Assembly: GCA_037442365.1 (NCBI GenBank) | Contig: JBBIQK010000030.1 | Coordinates: forward strand, 1 to 35,385 | Source: GBS-DC sp037442365 | GTDB taxonomy: Bacteria; Armatimonadota; Fimbriimonadia; Fimbriimonadales; GBS-DC | Length of the DNA stretch: 35,385 bases | Direction of reading: 5' to 3' | In this document: positions 8,710 through 16,742 of the stretch, one piece after another | Numbering within the stretch: position 1 is the stretch's first letter | Layout: each line of letters opens with the position of its first letter | Notes under the pieces: generated by a model | Databases searched by the model: none | What the model was told of the DNA's origin: nothing | Seen by the model: the letters and a program-made list of their open reading frames with translations, nothing else | Program-made: the position numbers and the translations under genes

Positions 8710-9938
8710 CGCACGCGCTCCAGCAGTCGCTGATAGTCCTGATGATACTGCGTCGCCAGATGGCGCCATGTGTGGGTTGCGGCGTAGTCGCGTGCGCGGC
8801 GGTGATAATCGTCCCAGCGCGCGTCGTCGGCGAGCAGCTGCTGGAGAGCGGCGGCGAGGGCGCTGGCGTCGTGTGGCGGGACAAGCCAACAGACCTCCGC
8901 CAGCCCCCGGTTCTGACCAATTGCCGTCGCCACGACGGGCTTGCCGAAACTCAGCGCGTGATGGACGGGACCGCTCGCGCCCATCACCCGTGTGTAGGGC
9001 ACGACCAGCACATCTGCGGCGAGCAGCAGTTGCTCCAGCGCCTCATCCGACAGGTAGCTCAGGTGCAGGCGTATCTGGTTGGGGCAGCCCATCTGTTCGT
9101 AGCGCGCCTGCAGCTGCTGGGCATACGCCTGCCCCTGCCCCCCACGCGGTTCGCCGGCAATCAGCAGCTGAAGCGTCGGTACCGCGCCTATCAGTGCGCC
9201 CGCCGCCTCCATCAAGTAATGGAACCCCTTGTCGGGGCGAACGAAACCGAACGCAAGCACGAGTTTGCGGTGCGCGAAGCCGAGCGACTCCTTAGCGCGC
9301 TGGCTCTGTTCGCGCGTGTAGGCGCGCGGCTCGCATGGGTGCGCCTCATTCTCTATGCAAAACGGCGTGAAGCCCCAGAACTCCTGAAACTCCCGAATGA
9401 GCGGGTTCTGGTCGCCTGCCACGAGCGCGTTGACCTGCGTCGCCGCGCGGAAGAGTTGCCAGTGGTAGCGACGATAGAACCGCTGTAGCGCGCGCCGTTT
9501 CGATTCGCTCAGGCGACGCTCCGACGCCATCTCGCGAAAGTCCTCCTCCAGCCAGAGTGAATGCAAAGTGACCACCGTCGGAACTCGCTGGCGCCGCAGC
9601 CAGCGAAACACCCACAGCAGCGGTTCGCCATACAGCCCACCGTAGAGTCCCTTGTGCGGCGCCTGAAAATGCACCACATCGGGCGCGTAAGCGCGGAGCG
9701 ACCGATACACCTGCAGAGGCGTCAGGTGGCGCCGCCAGCGGTGGTAGCCGTCGGTCGCACGCACGATGTCCCCGTTGGGCGCAAACGACGACGCGTCTGG
9801 CGCGTCCGGCTGCCGATGGGCAATCACGCGCACATGCGCCTGCGGGTACTGCGCGGCGAACGCCTGAAACACGCAGCCTGTGTAATGCGCCTCCCCTTCC
9901 CGATTCGGCGGGAACCCGCCCACCACGGCGACCTTCAT
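8706..9938 (-). CDS. Glycosyltransferase family 4
   Basis: A 410-residue GT-B glycosyltransferase. The N-terminal domain begins with MKVAVVGGFPPNREGEAHYT, and VVHFQAPHKG and VVTLHSLW mark the acceptor domain. The C-terminal domain has LAFGFVRPDKGFHYLMEAA and LSFGKPVVATAIGQNRGL. The position that normally carries the first Glu of E-x7-E is replaced (RVMGASGPVHHALSFGKP), so the catalytic arrangement may differ from classical GT4 enzymes. Its ATG overlaps the epimerase stop by 4 bp, and its own stop overlaps the next glycosyltransferase start by 4 bp, which supports coordinated translation. Confidence 0.88.
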   Translation of the reverse strand: MKVAVVGGFPPNREGEAHYTGCVFQAFAAQYPQAHVRVIAHRQPDAPDASSFAPNGDIVRATDGYHRWRRHLTPLQVYRSLRAYAPDVVHFQAPHKGLYGGLYGEPLLWVFRWLRRQRVPTVVTLHSLWLEEDFREMASERRLSESKRRALQRFYRRYHWQLFRAATQVNALVAGDQNPLIREFQEFWGFTPFCIENEAHPCEPRAYTREQSQRAKESLGFAHRKLVLAFGFVRPDKGFHYLMEAAGALIGAVPTLQLLIAGEPRGGQGQAYAQQLQARYEQMGCPNQIRLHLSYLSDEALEQLLLAADVLVVPYTRVMGASGPVHHALSFGKPVVATAIGQNRGLAEVCWLVPPHDASALAAALQQLLADDARWDDYHRRARDYAATHTWRHLATQYHQDYQRLLERVR

Positions 9939-10870
9939 GGCGATTCGATAAGCCCTTCAAACGCAAGCCAGCGACGCAATCCCGTCTCCAGTGGGGTATC
10001 GGGCGCCCAGCCAAGCGCAGCGCGCAGGCGACTCAAGTCGGCGCGCTGATGGAGCTTGTCTACCGGGCGCATTCGGGTAGGGTCTTGAACAATCTGCAGG
10101 GGCGTGTTCATCAGCGCACCCAGCGTATCGACCACCTCCACCACCGAATGCTCGACGCCTGTGCCGAGATTGTAGACGCCTGTGGTCTCGAGCGAGTCGC
10201 CCAATCGCCAGAAGCCTTCCGCGACATCTTCCACATACACATAATCGCGTTTCGGCTGCAGGTTGCCCAGCGGGATTTCCCGAACGCCCTGCTTGAGCGT
10301 CTGGATCAGATGCGGCAGCAGGTGAGGGTTGGTCTCGTAAGGTCCGTAGGTGTTGAACAATCGCACGATAGTCGGCAGAATCCCATACCGTTTCTGGTAA
10401 TACTGGATGGTCTGCTCACAGTGGAGTTTGGTCAGCCCATAAATGTCTTGCGGTTCCAGGGGCGTCTCCTCGCTCAGCGGCGTGTCCAGCGGTGGATAGA
10501 GCGCGCCTGTAGAGGCAAACACCAGCCGTTGTACCGATGCTTCGCGCATCGCCTCCAGCACCGCCAGTGTGCCCACAAGATTGACCTCAAAGGTCTCTTG
10601 AGGATGGCTTTCACAGTACGGAATATAGTGGAGCGCCGCGAGGTGGAAAACGCGCTCGACCGCATGTCGGCGCATCGTCTGCACGAGATGCGACTGGTCG
10701 CGGATATCGCCCTGATAAAAGGCAAATGTACCCTCCATCTCGGTCAGGTTCTCCAGCGAACCCACGCTCAGGTTGTCGTACACAATCACGGCATAGCCCG
10801 CTTGCAAGGCGCGCTTGACAAGCCAGCGCCCGATAAAGCCTGCACCGCCTGTAATCAGCACTGTTCTCAT
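9935..10870 (-). CDS. NAD-dependent sugar epimerase/dehydratase (extended SDR)
   Basis: A 311-residue extended short-chain dehydrogenase/reductase. The Rossmann loop GGAGFIG is at residues 8-14. The catalytic Ser/Thr is in FASTGALYP (about 120-121) with Tyr144 and Lys148 in YGLTK. The overall look is that of UDP-glucose 4-epimerase relatives, so it probably epimerises or dehydrates an NDP-sugar that feeds the operon glycosyltransferases. The sequence does not decide between UDP-Glc, UDP-GlcNAc or a dTDP sugar. The start lies 9 bp after the stop of the FkbM gene, and the stop overlaps the next gene by 4 bp. Confidence 0.9.
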   Translation of the reverse strand: MRTVLITGGAGFIGRWLVKRALQAGYAVIVYDNLSVGSLENLTEMEGTFAFYQGDIRDQSHLVQTMRRHAVERVFHLAALHYIPYCESHPQETFEVNLVGTLAVLEAMREASVQRLVFASTGALYPPLDTPLSEETPLEPQDIYGLTKLHCEQTIQYYQKRYGILPTIVRLFNTYGPYETNPHLLPHLIQTLKQGVREIPLGNLQPKRDYVYVEDVAEGFWRLGDSLETTGVYNLGTGVEHSVVEVVDTLGALMNTPLQIVQDPTRMRPVDKLHQRADLSRLRAALGWAPDTPLETGLRRWLAFEGLIESP

Positions 10871-10879
10871 AGCATCTCC

Positions 10880-11770
10880 TTAGCCTATCTCGATACGACT
10901 GCTCTGGAGCCGTTCCCACCCCTTCGAACGGGGCGCAACGGCGACAATATCGGCGAATTCGGAATGGAACGCTTCGCTCTCTATGGCGGCGGGGAGAAGC
11001 GTCAGGTGGGCGATTCCAATGGCGCTCCGGCGGAACACGACTTCGTAGAATCGATACCCTACCTCAAGCAGGGGCGTTATGAGGTCTTTCACCGAATACC
11101 CCCCCTGAGCTAGGCAGTTCGGGTGCTTTTCCAGCCACAGAATCGGCTGTATCTCTCGGAGCGTGTTCTCGAGCCCCGCCAGCACTTCGGGTTCGTAGCC
11201 CTCCACATCGATTTTCATCATGAGGATGCGCCCTCTCTCATCAGGAGTGAGCGTCTCCTGTATCAACTGGTCGCCGCGGGCAACGCGCACGGACACCTGA
11301 TATGCCTGATCCGAGGAGCGATTATGCACTGAGGCGTGACCGCATTCGCTGGGGTCGTACCACATCATCAGCTCGGTCTCCCGACTGCCCAGCGCGTAGG
11401 GCAAGCCAATAATGGACGAGGCGCGATTGCGCTCGATGTTCGCGCAGAGCCGCTCGAAAGTCGAAGGCACTGGCTCCACGGCAAGCACGCGCCCGTCAGG
11501 CTGCACATGTTTTGCCATGTGCAACGCCGTGTAGCCCTGATTCGCGCCGATGTCCAGACAGACATCCCCCGACTGGCAGAGCTGCGCGATAAAATGAACC
11601 AGGTGCGACTCGTAGTATCCCATGAGTACGGTCTTCCCCAGCCACTCGTTCGGGTCGATATACATCCAGAATCCAGCAGGTACACGGCGCCATCCGGGTT
11701 GCCCCTGCATGGCGCGTATCTGTCGCTCGCGATGGGAATGCACCACTTTGCGCACGATGTTAAGCAGCAT
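10880..11770 (-). CDS. FkbM-family methyltransferase
   Basis: A 296-residue SAM-dependent O-methyltransferase. Motif I is DIGANQG at about residues 73-79, and the acidic ribose-binding strand is LAVEPVPSTF. MMKIDVEGYEPEVLAG is the FkbM hallmark. FkbM members in polysaccharide loci usually methylate a hydroxyl of a sugar. The ATG at 11770 was chosen because it follows the flippase stop by a single base; an extension to 11869 would lie inside the flippase gene. The protein has no signal peptide, so methylation likely happens on the lipid-linked or nucleotide sugar in the cytosol. Confidence 0.9.
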   Translation of the reverse strand: MLLNIVRKVVHSHRERQIRAMQGQPGWRRVPAGFWMYIDPNEWLGKTVLMGYYESHLVHFIAQLCQSGDVCLDIGANQGYTALHMAKHVQPDGRVLAVEPVPSTFERLCANIERNRASSIIGLPYALGSRETELMMWYDPSECGHASVHNRSSDQAYQVSVRVARGDQLIQETLTPDERGRILMMKIDVEGYEPEVLAGLENTLREIQPILWLEKHPNCLAQGGYSVKDLITPLLEVGYRFYEVVFRRSAIGIAHLTLLPAAIESEAFHSEFADIVAVAPRSKGWERLQSSRIEIG

Positions 11771-11771
11771 G

Positions 11772-13082
11772 TCAAACCTCCCGATAGCCGCGCAGCGCGC
11801 TACGCACATAGACCGCTGCCACAACGAGGAGCAATGCGTAGGAGCAAAAGTAGCTGACAGAGAGTCCAAGCACGCCGGATGAGAGGCTCACAAACGCAAT
11901 CAACATAAACACGACCATCCAGAAAAAGTTAACCGCGAACGATTGCCACGCTTTTCCCATCGCAATCATAGTGTACCCGAACACACTGCACAGCGACGCC
12001 ATCAGTCCAGAGAGAATCAGCAGTCGAAACGCCCACGATTCCTGCGCGCCCTCGATGAGATAAAGCCCCAGAACGAGCGGCGCGGCGACGCTGACCACAA
12101 GCGCGGGCACGCCACATGTCAGAACGACGAGCCGAAGATTCGTTCGGATCAGCGACTTCAGTTGCGCAATTTCGCGCGCGCCCCAGAGGTTGCTCAGGAT
12201 GGGCGAGCTTGCCTGCGTGATTTGTGTCGGTAGGAAAGTGATAGCGGCTTTCCAGTGATTGGCGGCGTTGAAGACTGCAATCTGCGAGAAGCCCTGTGTA
12301 TAGCGCGCCAGCAAAATCCCCCCAAGCCAGAGGGTCACTGCCCCTGTGACCGTAGAGAGAAACATCGGGAACGAAATCTGGGCGAGCGTCCGCCGGGCGC
12401 GCGCCCAATCAAACGCGCGCAGTTCAAGCGTGTGCTGCCTGAGCAACCACCGAAGAACGACCCACGCAAACAGTGCGCTTGCCCCACTGGCGAGCGTGAA
12501 GCCCGCTGCCGCCCCGTTCAATCCTCCCAGCGCCGCGCCCGCCAACATCATCACGGCAATCAGTACCCCACGAACCGTGTTGAGAAGCGCCGTTCCCCGA
12601 AACGCCTCCAATCCTGAAAGCAAGCTGGTCACCAGCGAAAAGTAGCCGTTGACCGCCACCGAGACCGACGCTATCGCAAACGCAGGAATTGACGGTGGGT
12701 CTTCCAGCCAGTGAATACAGAGAAGCCTGCTCAGCCCGAACAGACCTGCGCTCAGAAGCGCACTCCCCAGAATGCCAATCCAGAGAAGCGCATTGAGCAA
12801 CGGCGCTAACTGCGGGCGCTCGTGCGTGCGCATGGTGGCAGCCGCGCGCATAATCGACCAGCCGATGGATGGCGCAATGAGGCTTACCAGCATGTTGAGG
12901 GTGAGCTGGATCACACTCAGCCGCCCGAAATCCTCACTTCCGAGCAGTCGAGCTGTCAGTACCGACGACGCCAGGTAGGTCGCCTGCGCCAGCCCTGCAC
13001 CCAGAACAGACCACTGGATGGCATGCAGAAGCCGGTGGCGCAGTGGCGAACTGCCCCGTCGCGCGTAGGGGAGACGCTTCAT
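11772..13082 (-). CDS. Wzx-type polysaccharide flippase (MOP superfamily)
   Basis: A 436-residue integral membrane protein with about 12-14 hydrophobic segments and an Arg-rich N-terminus. The first repeat contains LARLLGSEDFGRLSVIQLTLN-like sequence (ARLLGSEDFGRLSVIQ), the classic start of polysaccharide exporters of the MOP/MATE-like superfamily. It should translocate undecaprenyl-linked repeat units across the inner membrane for polymerisation by the Wzy-like protein in the same operon. Its ATG overlaps the stop of the dehydrogenase gene by 4 bp (ATGA), and the methyltransferase start follows its stop by 1 bp. Confidence 0.9.
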   Translation of the reverse strand: MKRLPYARRGSSPLRHRLLHAIQWSVLGAGLAQATYLASSVLTARLLGSEDFGRLSVIQLTLNMLVSLIAPSIGWSIMRAAATMRTHERPQLAPLLNALLWIGILGSALLSAGLFGLSRLLCIHWLEDPPSIPAFAIASVSVAVNGYFSLVTSLLSGLEAFRGTALLNTVRGVLIAVMMLAGAALGGLNGAAAGFTLASGASALFAWVVLRWLLRQHTLELRAFDWARARRTLAQISFPMFLSTVTGAVTLWLGGILLARYTQGFSQIAVFNAANHWKAAITFLPTQITQASSPILSNLWGAREIAQLKSLIRTNLRLVVLTCGVPALVVSVAAPLVLGLYLIEGAQESWAFRLLILSGLMASLCSVFGYTMIAMGKAWQSFAVNFFWMVVFMLIAFVSLSSGVLGLSVSYFCSYALLLVVAAVYVRSALRGYREV

Positions 13083-14056
13083 AGCCTCGCAACCGGTATC
13101 GGTTGCCCTGTACGCCCCGATTCGTCGGCGGCAAGCGTTACCGCCAGCGTGCGTACCCCATCGCGGTAGTCAGAACGGATGAGGCTCCTGTCGCCCGTGC
13201 GGATGGCTTGCAGGAACGCCTGCGACTCGCGCAGGTACGGGTTGTCGCGCGAGGAATACTCTTCCTTGCGGTTCGGCTCTGTCTCCACCATACGCCCCCA
13301 TGAGACTTCCACGACGCGCTCAGGCGTGTAGACCTTCAACCCAACCTCGCCGGGTGCGTGCAAGCCGTTGGTGTCGGTGATAACGCCGACCGCGCCGTTT
13401 TCAAACTTGAGGCAGACCACATCCGCAATGCTGATGTCGCCGTCGGGGTGATGGAGCAAAGCAGGGTTGTAGTGGCTGAAGGCAGACACCTCAACGATTT
13501 CGCCCGCCAGATAGCGCGCAAGGTCAAAAATATGAGTGGTCTGCTCTATCAGTTGTCCACCCGACTGGGCGTGTTTGCGCCACCAGAGCGTGCCGGTGGG
13601 CATGCCGCCATCCCATGCGCCTTTGACCATCAGCACGGGCAGCCCCTGCAGGCGCTCTTTCGCGCGTTCGATCGCGCCGTAGTAGCGGAAGTGGTAACCG
13701 ACCATGCTGACAATGCCCGCGTTTTGAATGGCTTCCGCAGCGCGTTGGGCGTAGTCGAGGGCGCGCGCGACCGGCTTCTCCACAAACAGGTGAATGCCCC
13801 GTTCGGCGGCTTCGATCTCGACGCCGTCGTGCCCGTGTGGGGGCAGGCAGATATAAAGCGCGTCCAGCGTTTCCGATTCCAGCATCGCGCGCCAGTCGGT
13901 GTAGGGGCGTCCGTTAAAGCGTGCGGCAGCGCGCTGGGCGCGTTCAGCGTCGATGTCGCAGAAGGCGACAGGCTGCGCATCTTCTAACTGGCTTAGCGCG
14001 TCAAAGTGTGTATTCGCGATCCCTCCTGTGCCAACAAACCCGATTCGGATGGGCAT
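13079..14056 (-). CDS. Gfo/Idh/MocA-family oxidoreductase
   Basis: A 325-residue NAD(P)-dependent sugar dehydrogenase. The N-terminal Rossmann domain has GFVGTGGIANTHFDAL (residues 6-21) and the family signature VEKPVA with Lys94. The C-terminal alpha/beta domain carries GGQLIEQTTHIFDLARYLAG, where the conserved His usually acts in catalysis. It is the first gene of the polysaccharide operon and may oxidise an NDP-sugar, as WlbA/WbpB relatives do for diacetamido-uronic acids; the substrate is not provable here. A GGGAGG Shine-Dalgarno lies 8 bp before the ATG but sits in the 3' arm of a strong hairpin (14062-14101), so initiation may be controlled. Confidence 0.88.
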   Translation of the reverse strand: MPIRIGFVGTGGIANTHFDALSQLEDAQPVAFCDIDAERAQRAAARFNGRPYTDWRAMLESETLDALYICLPPHGHDGVEIEAAERGIHLFVEKPVARALDYAQRAAEAIQNAGIVSMVGYHFRYYGAIERAKERLQGLPVLMVKGAWDGGMPTGTLWWRKHAQSGGQLIEQTTHIFDLARYLAGEIVEVSAFSHYNPALLHHPDGDISIADVVCLKFENGAVGVITDTNGLHAPGEVGLKVYTPERVVEVSWGRMVETEPNRKEEYSSRDNPYLRESQAFLQAIRTGDRSLIRSDYRDGVRTLAVTLAADESGRTGQPIPVARL

Positions 14057-14061
14057 ATCAA

Positions 14062-14101
14062 AGCCTCCCGCGGCTGGGGATTCGCCAGCGCGCGGGAGGC
14101 T
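14062..14101 (-). promoter_or_regulatory. SD-sequestering hairpin or terminator at operon head
   Basis: AGCCTCCCGCG at 14062-14072 pairs over 11 bp with CGCGGGAGGCT at 14091-14101, and an inner helix (GCTGG 14073-14077 with CCAGC 14085-14089) extends it. On the minus strand the 3' arm contains GGGAGG, the ribosome binding site of the dehydrogenase gene whose ATG is at 14056. The stem lies between the propeller gene (stop 14129-14131) and the operon, and is followed by TTTGAT only. It can therefore act as a weak terminator, as a translational block, or both. A possible promoter GGTATTCC is at 14119-14126 (minus). Confidence 0.6.
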
Positions 14102-14128
14102 CCTGCTACTTTGCGGATGGAATACCGC

Positions 14129-15685
14129 CTATTCCCCGACTGCGCCGAAGTTGAACAGCACAATCAGTAAATCGGCGTCGTCAACTACCTCGTCGCCGTT
14201 CAGGTCGAAGTCAGGCGTGTGGACGCCGTAATACATCAGGATATACAACAGGTCGGCGTCGTCGACGATATTGTCGCCGTTGACATCGCCGTTGAGCAGG
14301 CGCACCTGCACCGACGCCGGCTGATCAACCTCCAGAGGCACACTGGGGGCGCGTCCAAACAGCGAGTTATGAATGCGCACCTTCACATCATGCACGCCGA
14401 CAGGCGTGTCGTGCAATTCGACAGTTCCGTCGTGATTGACGGGCGCGATCATTTCGTACTTGAGTTCGCCGTCCTGGTAGAACTGCACGACGGCGGTTTT
14501 GTCTGTGTAGTCGCCGTTCCAGCCGTCCACATCGCCGCCTGCCCACAGGAACCCGCCCAGCGGTCCGAAGGCGTAGAGTCGCCCATCCCCGTTGAGCGCA
14601 TAGACCGTGCCGTCACCGCCAATTGCAGGCGAGGCGTACCAGTTCGCCGTGCTGATACCTGCAGTCCAGCGCACCAGTCCGTTGACAGGGTTCACGGCGT
14701 AGATCGTGCTGCCGAGGTTGCCCACGGCGTACACCACCCCGTCGGAACCGACGGCGGGAGTGCTGGCGCGGTAGTTGCCATTATGGCGCCACTGGAGCGC
14801 GCCAGTGTGGCTGTAGGCGCGCAGCTCGCGATTATCCGAGGTGAAATAGACGCGCGAGTCGGTCAGCGCCGCGCCGCTCTCCATGAACGCGCTGAGGAGC
14901 GCCATCCACTGTTGTACGCCCGACAAATTGACAGCGCGGAATCCGCCGTCAAACGCGCCGAAGAACACGCGACTGCCCCAAGTGCCGACAGACCCGCGCA
15001 CCGGATAGAACACAGAAAACCGCCAGCGTAATGTGCCGTTGGGGTTGACGGCGTTCAGGTGGCGTTCGGAGCCGACATAAATCGTTCCGTCCTCGCCGAA
15101 GCACGGGATGCTGTTCGCCTCGAACCCCAGATACAGCCGCCAGGCGAGCGTGCCATCGGTGTTCACACAGTAGAGATAGCCCCCTGGCGCCTCACCGTTG
15201 GTCACATAGATGCGTCCGTCGGGTCCGATAGCCGGCGCGGTCTGCACATTCGTCCCGCCCAGATAGAGGCTCCAGAGCAGCGCGCCGGTGCTGCCGTTGA
15301 GCGCGACCAGGATCGCGTCGGAGGGGTTCACCAGCGCGTACACGACGCCGTTGGCGTCGATGGCGGGGGTGGTGGTCGCCGCCGAATAGCCCGCGTTCCA
15401 GCGCCAGCGCAGCGACCCGTTGGGGCGCACCGCGTACACGCCGCCTGTCGCGCCGAAGTAAATCGTACCGTCCGCGGCGACAATCGGCGAGCCGAGCGTG
15501 CGACTGCCTGCGTTGTAGATCCAGCGGATACTGCCGTTCGCGGGCGCGCCCAGCGTGGTGCTGCGCGAATTGCGGTAGTCCTTCCCAAACGAGGGCCACG
15601 GCGCGCTCGGCTGCAGCTGCGCCCAGCTTGACGCAAGCGTCATCCCCATCCACAGGGTCGCCCCTGCGAGCATAGTCCGTTTCAT
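14129..15685 (-). CDS. Secreted beta-propeller (PQQ-like) protein with dockerin-like tail
   Basis: A 518-residue exported protein. The N-terminus MKRTMLAGATLWMGMTLASS, then WAQ, is a signal peptide with probable cleavage near residue 23. The body is built of repeated blades of the form DGTIYFGATGGVYAVRPNGS or DGVVYAVGNLGSTIYAVNP, as in PQQ-binding-like and PKD-free propellers; no catalytic residues are evident. The last 57 residues hold two Ca-binding loops, GDVNGDNIVDDADLL and FDLNGDEVVDDADLL, like type I dockerin duplicates. The start has AAAGGAG as Shine-Dalgarno and a TATAAT upstream. A role in surface attachment or protein assembly is an inference; no cohesin gene is in the window. Confidence 0.85.
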   Translation of the reverse strand: MKRTMLAGATLWMGMTLASSWAQLQPSAPWPSFGKDYRNSRSTTLGAPANGSIRWIYNAGSRTLGSPIVAADGTIYFGATGGVYAVRPNGSLRWRWNAGYSAATTTPAIDANGVVYALVNPSDAILVALNGSTGALLWSLYLGGTNVQTAPAIGPDGRIYVTNGEAPGGYLYCVNTDGTLAWRLYLGFEANSIPCFGEDGTIYVGSERHLNAVNPNGTLRWRFSVFYPVRGSVGTWGSRVFFGAFDGGFRAVNLSGVQQWMALLSAFMESGAALTDSRVYFTSDNRELRAYSHTGALQWRHNGNYRASTPAVGSDGVVYAVGNLGSTIYAVNPVNGLVRWTAGISTANWYASPAIGGDGTVYALNGDGRLYAFGPLGGFLWAGGDVDGWNGDYTDKTAVVQFYQDGELKYEMIAPVNHDGTVELHDTPVGVHDVKVRIHNSLFGRAPSVPLEVDQPASVQVRLLNGDVNGDNIVDDADLLYILMYYGVHTPDFDLNGDEVVDDADLLIVLFNFGAVGE

Positions 15686-15703
15686 AAGCTGGCTCCTTTC
15701 CCT

Positions 15704-15716
15704 GTGTATTATACAC
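15704..15716. promoter_or_regulatory. Palindrome GTGTATTATACAC overlapping a -10 box
   Basis: A perfect 6-1-6 palindrome between the divergent propeller gene and ispH. On the minus strand it contains TATAAT (15713 to 15708), 22 nt before the propeller-gene ATG, a good -10 position for a short leader. The symmetry could be an operator, but it is also a natural consequence of an AT-rich -10 box, so only the promoter part is reasonably supported. Confidence 0.5.
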
Positions 15717-15754
15717 TATTTTTCACGCCACGGGCGTTCACGGGCGGCAAATCA

Positions 15755-15762
15755 GGTACACT
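15755..15762 (+). promoter_or_regulatory. GGTACACT -10 element of ispH
   Basis: The hexamer TACACT preceded by GG ends 8 nt before the ispH ATG at 15771. With the normal 6-8 nt from -10 box to transcription start, the mRNA would begin at or next to the start codon, i.e. be leaderless. No convincing -35 box is seen. Confidence 0.55.
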
Positions 15763-15770
15763 TTGGGGTG

Positions 15771-16724
15771 ATGGACAAGGTGCTGCTGGCGGCGCCGCGT
15801 GGGTTCTGCGCGGGTGTGGCGTATGCGATTGAGGTGGTCGACCTCGCGCTGGAGGCGTTCGGCGCGCCGCTCTATGTGCGCCATGCGATTGTGCATAATG
15901 AGCATGTGGTGCGCGCCTTCGAGCAGCGGGGCGTGATTTTCGTCGAAGACCTCGACGATGTGCCGCCCGGCTCGAATGTGGTGTTCAGTGCACATGGGGT
16001 TTCGCCCGCTGTGCGTCAGCAGGCGCAGGAACGCGGGCTGAATGTGGTGGACGCCACCTGCCCACTGGTGAGCAAGGTGCATCGCGAAATCACCCGCTTC
16101 GCGCGGCAGGGGTATCACATTCTGTATATCGGGCATCGTGGGCATGTGGAGGCGCAGGGCAGCACGGGACACGCGCCCGATCAAATCACGCTCATCGATA
16201 ACCTCGAGGAAGCCGAGCAGGTACAGCCCCCCGAAGGCGTCCCGCTGGCAGTCGCCACACAAACCACCCTCAGCGTGGACGAGGTGAACCAGATTCTCCA
16301 AGTGTTGCGCCGTCGGTTTCCGCATCTTGAAGCGCCCAAAAAGGAAGACATCTGCTACGCCACCACCAATCGTCAGACAGCCGTCAAAGCGCTCGCTCAG
16401 CAGAGCGACCTCGTGCTGGTGGTCGGTAGCACGACCAGCAGCAACTCGAATCGTCTGCGCGAGGTTGCGGAAGCGCAGGGCACACCCGCCTACCTGCTGC
16501 TGGAGCCTGAACAGGTGCGCCCGGAGTGGATTGAGCAGGCGCGTGTGATTGGCGTCACCAGCGGCGCGTCCACCCCCGAACGCTCTACCGAAGCCATCGT
16601 CGGCAGACTGCTGAGCCTTGCACCCAACGCGACTGTCGAGACGCTGAATGTGCTGGAGGAGGATGTAGAGTTCATTCCGCCGCGCACGCTGATTGCGCAG
16701 GCGCAGGCAGCGCGCAACGGCTGA
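15771..16724 (+). CDS. ispH: 4-hydroxy-3-methylbut-2-enyl diphosphate reductase (IspH/LytB)
   Basis: A 317-residue iron-sulfur enzyme making IPP and DMAPP, the last step of the MEP isoprenoid pathway. The three cluster cysteines are Cys13 (PRGFCAGV), Cys97 (DATCPLV) and Cys195 (DICYATTNRQ). Substrate-binding residues are seen in SAHGVSPAV, in GHVEAQGSTG with Glu127-region acid, and in STTSSNSNRLREVA. The ATG at 15771 is preferred to the GTG immediately before it, because the family begins MDKVLLAAPRGFCAGV. Length is normal. It is probably expressed from its own GGTACACT promoter as a leaderless message. Confidence 0.97.
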   Translation: MDKVLLAAPRGFCAGVAYAIEVVDLALEAFGAPLYVRHAIVHNEHVVRAFEQRGVIFVEDLDDVPPGSNVVFSAHGVSPAVRQQAQERGLNVVDATCPLVSKVHREITRFARQGYHILYIGHRGHVEAQGSTGHAPDQITLIDNLEEAEQVQPPEGVPLAVATQTTLSVDEVNQILQVLRRRFPHLEAPKKEDICYATTNRQTAVKALAQQSDLVLVVGSTTSSNSNRLREVAEAQGTPAYLLLEPEQVRPEWIEQARVIGVTSGASTPERSTEAIVGRLLSLAPNATVETLNVLEEDVEFIPPRTLIAQAQAARNG

Positions 16725-16732
16725 GGTACACT
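16725..16732 (+). promoter_or_regulatory. GGTACACT -10 element of the OGG gene
   Basis: It directly follows the ispH stop codon (TGA 16722-16724) and ends 10 nt before the ATG at 16743. The whole intergenic region is 18 bp and nearly identical in design to the ispH promoter. It predicts a leaderless transcript for the glycosylase gene in addition to read-through from ispH. Confidence 0.5.
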
Positions 16733-16742
16733 CTCCCCTGCA

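Noticed and set aside
7447..8889. Longer glycosyltransferase starting at 8889
   Set aside because: The 60 extra residues are Arg/Pro-rich shadow of the upstream glycosyltransferase gene; the ATGA overlap at 8706-8709 fixes the start.
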